Positions 5,874 to 11,112 of a stretch of DNA of 12,801 bases are shown one piece after another. The notes beneath the pieces are model-generated. The model saw only the letters and a program-made list of their open reading frames with translations. It had not been told where the DNA came from and did no database searches. The DNA comes from Palsa-739 sp036512155 (lineage in GTDB: Bacteria; Actinomycetota; Thermoleophilia; Gaiellales; Gaiellaceae), in the NCBI GenBank assembly GCA_036512155.1, contig DATCBD010000015.1, positions 1 through 12,801 of the forward strand. Direction: 5' to 3'. The translations under genes and the position numbers were made by a program. Position 1 is the stretch's first letter. Every line of letters begins with the position of its first letter.

Positions 5874-6161
5874 ATGGTGGAAATCAGTGTCGCAGTCGTC
5901 GACCCGACGACGGTGCACGGGCTCGTGCAACGCCTGACAGGGCTCTTCGACGGACCGTCGGTCTCCTTCGACCCGGCGCGCGGCGAAGTGCGCGTCCGTT
6001 CGGAGTGGGAGTCGCGCTCGGTCGTCCAGGTGATCGATCTGGTCGAGTCGTGGCTCGCGACGGACGGCCCGGAATGGGTGACGCTGTCGGTTGGCGACCG
6101 TTCGTACACGATGCGCGGCCCAACGTGTCCCGCGACCCCGGACCGGCCGGTGGCAGCGTGA
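5874..6161 (+). CDS. Small protein of unknown function
   Basis: A 95-residue protein, predicted cytoplasmic, with no signal or membrane segment. Its likely strand-helix-strand-strand-helix-strand order (EISVAVV, HGLVQRLTGLF, VSFDP, EVRVRS, VVQVIDLVESWLA, WVTLSV) suggests a small alpha/beta sandwich. I do not recognise a family. ATG 5874 is set by GGGAGGA just upstream, itself the 3' strand of the copy C helix. It is first in a three-gene operon: the membrane protein begins 14 bases after its stop. A role linked to that protein is likely but not shown. Confidence 0.7.
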   Translation: MVEISVAVVDPTTVHGLVQRLTGLFDGPSVSFDPARGEVRVRSEWESRSVVQVIDLVESWLATDGPEWVTLSVGDRSYTMRGPTCPATPDRPVAA

Positions 6162-6175
6162 CACACTAGGAGTCG

Positions 6176-6880
6176 ATGGCAGAAGCGCCGGATCCGAAGC
6201 GCCTGCACGCGGCGGTGCGTGAGGCGCGTGACGACGCGGCACCCTTCGCACTCGTAGCTGCGGCGTTCCTCATTGCGCTCGCGGTCGTCGGCGAGCACGC
6301 ACACTGGAAGTTGCTCGGGCACACCCTGTGGTGGATGTGGCTCGTCGTGGCGGTTCCCTATGTCCTGCTCTCCGCGACGCTGCTCTTCGGCATGAGCCGA
6401 CTCGCCCGGCATGACCGTCGACGGGAAATCGTCATCGGGCTGCTCGCTTTCGTCTGGATCGGCAACGTGTTCGGCATCGTCGTCCTCGTTGCATCGCTCG
6501 TTGCCCATTCCGGAGGCCAGATCACCGGGCGGCAGCTGTTGTTCAGTGGCGGCGTCGTGTGGTTCACGGACGCGGTCGCGTTCGGGCTCGCATTCTGGGA
6601 GCTGGACTGCGGCGGTCCCGTGGCGCGCGCGCTCGACGGCACACCCCGCAAGCCCGACTTCCAGTTTCCCCAGGACGAGAATCCGCAGCTGGCACGCGAA
6701 GGTTGGGCGCCGCGGCTGTGGGACTACTTCTACGTGGCGCTGACGAACGCGACCGCGTTCAGCCCGACCGACGCGATGCCGCTCACGCGCCGGGCGAAGG
6801 CGCTGATGGCGGCGGAATCCACGCTCTCCGCACTGACCGTACTGCTCGTTGCTGCGCGCGCGGTTAACATTCTCACCTAG
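6176..6880 (+). CDS. Multi-pass membrane protein, DUF1345-like
   Basis: A 234-residue integral membrane protein. Hydrophobic segments lie at about 22-40, 51-73, 85-109, 120-141, 183-196 (weaker) and 209-231. A cytoplasmic or loop region 145-180 carries PRKPDFQFPQDENP. The ending, D-Y-F-Y-V-A-L-T then FSPTDAMPLTRRAKALM and a last helix before NIL, resembles the C-terminal signature of DUF1345 proteins, whose role is unknown. The match is from memory of the pattern, so superfamily level only. ATG 6176 follows AGGAG with three bases between. The stop TAG overlaps the AGGAGAA that serves the next gene, so the three genes are one operon. Confidence 0.8.
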   Translation: MAEAPDPKRLHAAVREARDDAAPFALVAAAFLIALAVVGEHAHWKLLGHTLWWMWLVVAVPYVLLSATLLFGMSRLARHDRRREIVIGLLAFVWIGNVFGIVVLVASLVAHSGGQITGRQLLFSGGVVWFTDAVAFGLAFWELDCGGPVARALDGTPRKPDFQFPQDENPQLAREGWAPRLWDYFYVALTNATAFSPTDAMPLTRRAKALMAAESTLSALTVLLVAARAVNILT

Positions 6881-6885
6881 GAGAA

Positions 6886-7098
6886 ATGGCCATCAGCACG
6901 GGCGACGTCTTTTCGCGCATCGTCGAGATCTACGAGGACGGGGGTCTCGTGCCGATCTGCGCCTGGTGTGGGCGCGTTCGGATCGACGACACCTGGGTCG
7001 AGCCACCGGCAGCCGCGCTCGACGCGATCGACGCGCGCAACACGCTCTCGCATTCCATGTGCGACGCGTGCGCGTCGCGCGGTGCCCCCCCCGCCTAG
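6886..7098 (+). CDS. Stand-alone CxxC...CxxC zinc-ribbon-like module
   Basis: A 70-residue protein with a helix (residues 7-17), then L-V-P-I-C25-A-W-C28-G-R-V-R-I-D-D-T-W, and C59-D-A-C62 after S-H-S. This is the small module normally found at the C-terminal end of PAS sensor and response-regulator proteins (PICAxCKxIRDDxGYW ... SHGxCPxC). Four cysteines could bind one zinc. Here it is a separate gene with nothing fused. AGGAGAA lies directly before ATG 6886, overlapping the TAG of the membrane-protein gene. It runs into a run of eight C (7085-7092), and its stop shares CTAG with the stop of the convergent ANTAR gene. Function unknown; a signalling partner is the obvious guess. Confidence 0.75.
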   Translation: MAISTGDVFSRIVEIYEDGGLVPICAWCGRVRIDDTWVEPPAAALDAIDARNTLSHSMCDACASRGAPPA

Positions 7099-7721
7099 AG
7101 GATCGCGACTTCGCCGGCCGGAATCGGCTGTGGCTGCGCGGCGAGCGGGGGAAGTAGGAGGAGATGGCTCTCGACGACGGCCGCGGCGACGTCGCTCAGC
7201 TTGCGGCCGTTGTGCTGGGAGTGGTCGCGCAGCATCTCGAACGCCCGGTCGGCAGTGGTGGCGTGGCGGGCCATGAGGATTCCTTTTGCCTGTTCGATGA
7301 GCGCGCGGCGCCCGAATGCTCCCTGCAGGCTCTGGTACTCGGCAAAACGCTGGAGCGTGATGTCGATCGCGCTCTGCAGCTCTTCCGGGCTGCCGTCGAT
7401 GATATAGGCGAAGACCCCGCGCTTCGCAGCCTCGTGGATATAGGCGGGATCGTCGGCGTGGAGGATGGCGATCACCGGACAGGAGGCCTCGCGCACGATC
7501 TCGGAAATCAGCTCCAGCGCGTGCTCCGAGCTCGACCCGAGACCGACGAGGGCGACGTCCGGGTGCTCCCTGGCTGTCGCGGTGCCGACCTCCTTCACGT
7601 AGATCTCGCGCGCGATCACGTCGTGGCCGAGCCCGATGACGACGTTGGCGAGCAGCTCGAGCCGGTCGCGCTTCTCGTTCGCGATCAGGACGCGTAGGTG
7701 CAGGTGCTCGGAATCGGGCAT
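7095..7721 (-). CDS. ANTAR-domain response regulator with degenerate receiver
   Basis: A 208-residue protein of the PdtaR/AmiR-NasR type. Residues about 9-130 have the receiver fold. The C-terminal ANTAR domain (about 136-188) shows FGRRALIEQAKGILM, AFEMLRDHSQ and KLSDVAAAVVES. ANTAR domains bind paired hairpins in nascent RNA and block termination. The receiver has lost its chemistry: the phospho-acceptor position after PDVALV is Gly60, the acidic pair is Asn15-Glu16, the Thr position is His88 and the Lys position is Asp109. It is therefore probably not controlled by phosphorylation. ATG 7721 lacks a Shine-Dalgarno but sits 13 bases after a TACCAT -10 box, giving an almost leaderless mRNA; TTG 7733 is the alternative. 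It converges on the CxxC gene with a 3-base overlap. Confidence 0.9.
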   Translation of the reverse strand: MPDSEHLHLRVLIANEKRDRLELLANVVIGLGHDVIAREIYVKEVGTATAREHPDVALVGLGSSSEHALELISEIVREASCPVIAILHADDPAYIHEAAKRGVFAYIIDGSPEELQSAIDITLQRFAEYQSLQGAFGRRALIEQAKGILMARHATTADRAFEMLRDHSQHNGRKLSDVAAAVVESHLLLLPPLAAQPQPIPAGEVAIL

Positions 7722-7734
7722 GGGGCTGACCAAA

Positions 7735-7742
7735 ATGGTAGC
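7735..7742 (-). promoter_or_regulatory. Candidate -10 for the ANTAR gene
   Basis: The minus strand reads GCTACCAT, the same octamer as upstream of the hydrolase gene. Transcription starting about seven bases on would leave only a few bases before ATG 7721. Confidence 0.35.
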
Positions 7743-7784
7743 TTCCCCTCCGTAGCGTCGTAAAGGTCGGCGCAACGCCAGTAC

Positions 7785-7816
7785 TCGCCGGGCCTCAAGG
7801 ATGTGTGGCCCGGCGA
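7785..7816. other. Perfect 10-base-pair inverted repeat
   Basis: TCGCCGGGCC (7785-7794) and GGCCCGGCGA (7807-7816) with a 12-base loop lie in the 197-base space between the ANTAR gene and the 7919 gene. It may be an operator or an RNA hairpin; there is no T-run for a terminator. Confidence 0.4.
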
Positions 7817-7918
7817 CATGGCCCTCCCACAGGTGACGCGGGCGGATGATTCTCGCCTCGACTACCGGAGGGACATGACGACAGCACCTACATTGGCGCC
7901 TCGAACGCGGAGGCCGTG

Positions 7919-8263
7919 ATGGCACAGAGAGTCGAGCCGCGCGAACGCGGCCGAGTCCGCACCCGCTCCGCTGCGATGGGCCCGCGCTCCGCGTTTGCCG
8001 TGCGGAATGCGAGGCGGGCGGGAAACCTCGGGGACGGCGCGTTCCTCGACGACCTTCAGTGCGAGTGCGCCCGGCCCGACTGCGAGGCCACCTTTCCCGC
8101 CGGAGCCGAAGCGTATCGCCGGTACCCCGAGCGGTTCATCATCACGCCGAACCATCTCGCCGGCGAGACGGTCGTCGCGGCAGCGGACCGGTTCTTCGTC
8201 GTCGAGCAGCAGGTGCGGCCGGCGATGTGGATCGGCGGCGACACGTCGCCTCCGAGCGAATGA
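7919..8263 (+). CDS. Small Cys-motif protein of unknown function
   Basis: A 114-residue protein. An Arg-rich N-terminus (residues 4-35) leads to C48-E-C50 and C55 in QCECARPDC, then AYRRYPERFIITPNHL and a final DRFFVVEQQ. Similar small actinobacterial proteins carry a CECxxxxC start, a Tyr/Arg block, 'RF-hydrophobic-PxH' and a closing VVE strand; their function is unknown. The three cysteines plus His141-like positions further on could bind metal, but only Cys48, Cys50 and Cys55 are clear. I chose ATG 7919, five bases after GGAGG, over the adjacent GTG 7916. No domain with a known activity is visible. It is followed at 161 bases by an ABM-like gene with its own probable promoter. Confidence 0.65.
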   Translation: MAQRVEPRERGRVRTRSAAMGPRSAFAVRNARRAGNLGDGAFLDDLQCECARPDCEATFPAGAEAYRRYPERFIITPNHLAGETVVAAADRFFVVEQQVRPAMWIGGDTSPPSE

Positions 8264-8288
8264 CTACATCGCGGTTCGCGGCTATGGT
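8260..8288 (+). promoter_or_regulatory. Candidate promoter for the 8425 gene
   Basis: ATGACT (8260-8265) and TATGGT (8283-8288) are 17 bases apart, each matching four of six consensus bases. The -10 is preceded by GC as in other boxes here. The -35 overlaps the stop of the 7919 gene. Confidence 0.4.
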
Positions 8289-8359
8289 GGAAGAGCGCGT
8301 AGACCTGGCGCGGTAGCCGCCGAGGCTCCATCTGCTCCGCTCTCCGACTCGCCTTGCTG

Positions 8360-8397
8360 GCCTGAGTGCATCAGGCGAACCCGTTACGGGTGTCGCC
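8360..8397 (+). promoter_or_regulatory. Two overlapping hairpins in the leader of the 8425 gene
   Basis: GCCTGA (8360-8365) pairs with TCAGGC (8371-8376) around five bases. GGCGAACCCG (8374-8383) pairs with CGGGT-G-TCGCC (8387-8397) around TTA with one bulge. The two share bases 8374-8376, so they compete. Confidence 0.45.
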
Positions 8398-8424
8398 ATC
8401 GCACGTCGACGAGTAGGAGTTCAC

Positions 8425-8760
8425 ATGTACGCGACCATTCGCCGCTACGAGGGCATCGACAAGGTGCGCTCGGAAGAGATCACCCGCAAGGCCAAGGACG
8501 GCTTGCTCCCGAGCATCAGCAAGCTTCCCGGCTTCGCCGGCTACTTCCTGATCGACGCCGGTGAGGGCGTGCTCACCTCGGTCAGCCTGTTCGAGACGTC
8601 CGACCAGGCGCACGAGTCGACGCGTCTCGCTGCCACCTGGGTGCGCGAGAGCGACCTCGTCGGGGCGCTTCCGAACACGCCGAAGATCACGGCGGGGCCG
8701 CTCATCGTGCAGGGACAGGCCGCCGCCGCCCCCACGAACGGCGCGCTCGTCACCGCGTAA
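8425..8760 (+). CDS. ABM-like dimeric alpha/beta-barrel protein
   Basis: A 111-residue cytoplasmic protein starting MYATIRRYEGIDK. It continues with a helix containing EEITRKAKDGLLPSISKLPGF, strands GYFLIDAG and GVLTSVSLFET, and a helix with STRLAATWVRE. This is the ferredoxin-like fold of antibiotic-biosynthesis-monooxygenase (ABM) relatives, which bind small ligands as dimers. No catalytic set can be assigned, so this is a fold-level call. The Ala/Thr-rich last 18 residues are probably disordered. AGGAG lies five bases before ATG 8425. A leader of about 130 bases with two competing hairpins suggests regulation. A strong terminator follows, so it is probably monocistronic. Confidence 0.8.
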   Translation: MYATIRRYEGIDKVRSEEITRKAKDGLLPSISKLPGFAGYFLIDAGEGVLTSVSLFETSDQAHESTRLAATWVRESDLVGALPNTPKITAGPLIVQGQAAAAPTNGALVTA

Positions 8761-8768
8761 CGCCATCC

Positions 8769-8804
8769 GCGGAGAGGAGGCCGCCTCTGTGGTCTCCTCT
8801 CCGC
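8769..8804. terminator. Bidirectional hairpin terminator
   Basis: GCGGAGAGGAG (8769-8779) pairs perfectly with CTCCTCTCCGC (8794-8804). GCC/GGT inside extends the stem to 14 pairs around an eight-base loop. It lies between the convergent 8425 gene and the 37-residue peptide gene. Confidence 0.75.
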
Positions 8805-8808
8805 CGGC

Positions 8809-8922
8809 TCACTGCCAGAGTTGGCCGAGCAGGAGCCCGCACATGAGCCCGAAGAGCGGCGCCGTCATGAAGATGGGCATGAACAGCGTCAGCTCGGGAG
8901 CCAGGTAGCGCACTGCCTTCAT
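8809..8922 (-). CDS. 37-residue single-helix membrane peptide
   Basis: A peptide starting MKAVRYLAPEL and continuing TLFMPIFMTAPLFGLMCGLLLGQLWQ, one hydrophobic span with a basic start. It is too short to assign a family. The start is ATG 8922, because GAGGGGGA lies five bases upstream; longer reading from 9021 has no ribosome binding site and would translate a structured leader. It is preceded by a leader that can hide this binding site (8929-8970) and followed by a hairpin terminator. Both support a real gene. Role unknown; small membrane peptides often modulate a larger membrane protein. Confidence 0.6.
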   Translation of the reverse strand: MKAVRYLAPELTLFMPIFMTAPLFGLMCGLLLGQLWQ

Positions 8923-8928
8923 TGCGAT

Positions 8929-8970
8929 CCCCCTCAGTCGATGAGAACCCGACCCGGTTGCTGAGGGTGG
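8929..8970 (-). promoter_or_regulatory. Leader RNA element, degenerate copy D (upstream of the 37-residue peptide)
   Basis: On the minus strand CCACCCTCA (8970-8962), five bases, then CGGGTCGG (8956-8949) match the family core, but GGAGCA and the inner hairpin are lost. CCCTCAG (8967-8961) pairs with CTGAGGG (8937-8931), and CC (8970-8969) can add two pairs with GG (8930-8929), leaving A8968 bulged. The 3' strand is the Shine-Dalgarno. Upstream lies hairpin GAGCCG/CGGCTC (9001-8996/8988-8983) and a weak -10, TACGCT (9015-9010). Confidence 0.45.
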
Positions 8971-9028
8971 CCCTGCAAGCGTGAGCCGATGCATACGGCT
9001 CTCGGCGGCAGCGTAGCGCAAGGTTCCG

Positions 9029-9037
9029 TGCTAAACT
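9029..9037 (+). promoter_or_regulatory. Extended -10 promoter for the DUF3494 operon
   Basis: TGCTAAACT matches an extended -10. It lies back to back with the weak -10 of the minus-strand peptide gene. The leader would be about 155 bases and contain hairpin CAGCGCC (9048-9054)/GGCGCTG (9065-9071) and copy B. Confidence 0.5.
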
Positions 9038-9111
9038 TTTGTATAGTCAGCGCCTCAATTGACTGGCGCTGCGATTTCGCCACGAGGGCCGTGCAGGTTG
9101 GCCATCGCGAA

Positions 9112-9193
9112 GGATCCGCCCTCACGAGAACAGGTCGGAGCAAGCCGACTGACGCGACGTCTGGTCGGCGTTGCAGTTCACAGAGGGGGATCC
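9112..9193 (+). promoter_or_regulatory. Leader RNA element, copy B (upstream of the DUF3494 operon)
   Basis: GGATCC (9112-9117) pairs with GGATCC (9188-9193) and CCCTC (9119-9123) with GAGGG (9183-9187), with G9118 bulged. The 3' strand is the Shine-Dalgarno. The core is CCGCCCTCA (9116-9124), six bases, then CAGGTCGGAGCAAGCCG (9131-9147). GCCGAC (9144-9149) pairs with GTCGGC (9164-9169), enclosing GAC/GTC around five bases. GTCGG (9134-9138) could instead pair with CCGAC (9145-9149). Confidence 0.75.
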
Positions 9194-9197
9194 ACAC

Positions 9198-10376
9198 ATG
9201 AGGCTTTCCATCTCGACGCGCATGAGACACTCGCGCGCCGCTGTCGCAGGAGCGAGCCTGTCCGCGCTCGCGGTGCTGGGAGCGATCCTGGTGCTCGCGG
9301 GCAGCAGTGCCGCCGCGACGCCCACGACCGTAGGGCTCGGAACTGCCGGCAGCTTTGCGGTTCTGGCTGGCACCGGCATCAGCGACGTCCCGACGTCCGC
9401 CATCTCGGGCAACGTCGGGCTCGACCCGGCGGCCGGCAGCGCGATCACTGGGCTGACCTGCCCGGAGGTCAACGGCACGATCTACGCGAACAACGCCGCC
9501 GGCCCGCTCTGTCGCACCGTCAACGGCGGTCTGCTCACGACGGCGAAGAACGACCTGACGAACGCGTACGGTGACGCGAACGGGCGGACACCGTTCACGA
9601 CGCTTCCCGGCGGCGACAACCAGCTCGGCGGCCAGACACTGGTCCCCGGCGTGTACCGGTTCGGTGGTGCCAGCACTGCCAACCTGACCGGCACGTTGAC
9701 CCTCAGCGGCAGCGCCGGCTCGGTCTGGATCTTCCAGGCCACATCCGACCTCGTCTTCGCGAGCTCGAGCAGCGTGCAGATGACCGGGGGCGCGTCGGCC
9801 TGCAACGTCTTCTGGGTGGTCGATAGCTCCGCGACGCTCGGCACGAGCTCGAGTATCAGCGGGACGATCCTCGCCCTGGCGAGCATCACTGCCAATCATG
9901 GCTCCAGCATCAACGGCCGTCTGCTCGCAGAGAACGGTCTCGTGAGCCTCGACACCAACACGGTCAACGCGTCCGCATGCGGAGCAGCAGCGTCGTCGCC
10001 GACGCAGCAGCCGCCTGGGCGCGCGATCTACTGTGCCCCGAACGGCCAGACATACGACCTGGTCGCCGGCGAGGACAAGCAGGCCCCGTACGACACGCTC
10101 AATCTCGTACCGGCCTACGTCGACCCGGTGACGGGCTCCGAGTCGTGCAACTTCCCGAAGGCTGTGACCACGACGGCGGCGGCCACGACCACGACGGCGG
10201 CGGCCACGACCACCACGACGGTCGCGACACCGCCGCCCCCGCCGGTCGCACCTCCGCCGACGCCGAAGAAGGCGTCTACGCCGAAAGCGAAGGGCGGCGT
10301 CAAGGCTGCCACGGCCGTGCGCATCAAGCACGTCGCTCCGAAGCCGGCTGTGCACACGAGCGGATTCACCGGTTGA
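9198..10376 (+). CDS. Secreted DUF3494 (ice-binding-like) protein with wall-spanning tail
   Basis: A 392-residue exported protein. The signal peptide is residues about 12-40 (ending SSAAA). Residues about 45-257 are a DUF3494 domain: LGTAGSFAVLAGTGISD, SAISGNVG, LGGQTLVPGVYRF, SVWIFQATSDLVF, CNVFWVVDSSATLG and NGRLLAENGLVSLDTNTV. This beta-helix fold binds ice in some bacteria, but in most species it is a surface or adhesin module, so ice binding is not claimed. A Cys-containing spacer, a Thr/Ala repeat (324-341) and a Pro/Lys-rich stretch follow, as in wall-spanning stalks, ending VHTSGFTG. No LPxTG motif. ATG 9198 follows GAGGGGGA; TTG 9171 is rejected. The stop TGA overlaps the TTG start of the YkuD gene. 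Confidence 0.9.
   Translation: MRLSISTRMRHSRAAVAGASLSALAVLGAILVLAGSSAAATPTTVGLGTAGSFAVLAGTGISDVPTSAISGNVGLDPAAGSAITGLTCPEVNGTIYANNAAGPLCRTVNGGLLTTAKNDLTNAYGDANGRTPFTTLPGGDNQLGGQTLVPGVYRFGGASTANLTGTLTLSGSAGSVWIFQATSDLVFASSSSVQMTGGASACNVFWVVDSSATLGTSSSISGTILALASITANHGSSINGRLLAENGLVSLDTNTVNASACGAAASSPTQQPPGRAIYCAPNGQTYDLVAGEDKQAPYDTLNLVPAYVDPVTGSESCNFPKAVTTTAAATTTTAAATTTTTVATPPPPPVAPPPTPKKASTPKAKGGVKAATAVRIKHVAPKPAVHTSGFTG
10167..10220 (+). repeat. 21-base tandem repeat coding Thr4-Ala3
   Basis: Two and a half units of ACG/ACC plus GCG-GCG-GCC codons give TTT-AAA-TTTT-AAA-TTTTT in the stalk of the DUF3494 protein. Copies are almost identical at the DNA level, so length may vary between strains. 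Confidence 0.7.
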
Positions 10377-11092
10377 GCAAACTCCGGTCCGGAAGCGCGG
10401 GTGGGCGCCATTGGCGCCTGCCCGCGCTGCTCGTCGCACTGACGTTGGCCGGCGCGGCCCCGGTCGGCGCGGCGGTTGTATCCGTCAAGCCGAGTCAAGC
10501 CCTCGTCACGCTCCTCCGTGCGCACGAGGCTCGCTCGGGCCCCGGCGTCAGGACGGCGGCGCTCGACCTGGTGCCGGCGACGACACCGATCACCGGAGAG
10601 CGAACCACGCTTCCCGTGCTCGCACGGCGGGGGCATTGGCTGAAGGTCATGCTCCCCGGCCGCCCGAACGGACATGAAGGGTGGATCCTGAAAGGGGCGA
10701 CGAGGAGCAGCGTCACCGACTGGCACATCGTCGTCGACACGTCGCAGCGACACGTGACCCTGTACCTGGCGGGGAAGCGCGTGCGCATCCTCGAGGCCGT
10801 GGTGGGCAAGCCTTCGACGCCGACGCCGACCGGCGAGTTCTTCATCGAGGAGTCGGTCGCGCTGCGGTCGACCGACGTGGGGGCGCCGTTCGCGCTCGCA
10901 CTGAGCGCTCGCTCGAACGTCCTGCAGGAGTTCGACGGTGGCCCGGGCCAGATCGCGCTGCACGGGCTCGATAACGTCGGCGGTACACCCGGCACGGCTG
11001 TCTCGCACGGCTGCGTGCGGCTCTCCGACCAGGCGATGCGCTGGCTCGTCGCGCGCGTCGGTCCGGGTGTGCCTGTGACGATCACGCGCTGA
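10373..11092 (+). CDS. Secreted YkuD L,D-transpeptidase
   Basis: A 239-residue protein. The signal peptide is residues about 15-34. Residues about 60-107 look like an SH3-like domain (TLPVLARRGHWLKV...EGWIL). The YkuD catalytic domain is about 117-238, with H197-G in IALHGLDNVGG and S211-H-G-C214-V-R, so Cys214 is the nucleophile. PTGEF and the full motif are present, so it should be active. These enzymes form 3-3 crosslinks in peptidoglycan or attach proteins to it outside the membrane. The start is TTG 10373, overlapping the TGA of the DUF3494 gene (TTGA); no better start is available before the signal sequence. Such overlap means coupled translation, suggesting the two proteins work together, perhaps with the transpeptidase fixing the surface protein to the wall (inference). 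Confidence 0.92.
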   Translation: MSKLRSGSAGGRHWRLPALLVALTLAGAAPVGAAVVSVKPSQALVTLLRAHEARSGPGVRTAALDLVPATTPITGERTTLPVLARRGHWLKVMLPGRPNGHEGWILKGATRSSVTDWHIVVDTSQRHVTLYLAGKRVRILEAVVGKPSTPTPTGEFFIEESVALRSTDVGAPFALALSARSNVLQEFDGGPGQIALHGLDNVGGTPGTAVSHGCVRLSDQAMRWLVARVGPGVPVTITR

Positions 11093-11112
11093 GTCAGGCA
11101 GTCTTCGCTCGC

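Noticed and set aside
5322..6251. A 309-codon minus-strand open frame
   Set aside because: It overlaps the nucleotidyltransferase in another frame and the 5874 gene in antisense; its translation is Arg/Pro-rich without motifs.
7818..7880. CCCTCC...GGAGGG pairing upstream of the 7919 gene as another leader copy
   Set aside because: A six-pair match exists, but GGTYGGAGCA is absent and the spacing differs, so it is not counted in the family.
9131..9169. The leader element as a classical ANTAR target
   Set aside because: ANTAR targets are paired hairpins with hexaloops having A at position 1 and G at position 4. The one hexaloop here, AGCAAG, has A at position 4, and there is no second hexaloop.
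9112..9193. Leader copies as c-di-GMP (GEMM), c-di-AMP (ydaO), cobalamin or glycine riboswitches
   Set aside because: The conserved strings I know for those classes are absent. This is from memory; an Rfam scan would be decisive.
8934..10439. A 501-codon open frame on the minus strand, and similar ones at 10495-12009 and 11781-12665
   Set aside because: They are antisense to the DUF3494, YkuD, DUF5996 and YcaQ genes, have low-complexity Arg/Ala composition and show no family motifs.
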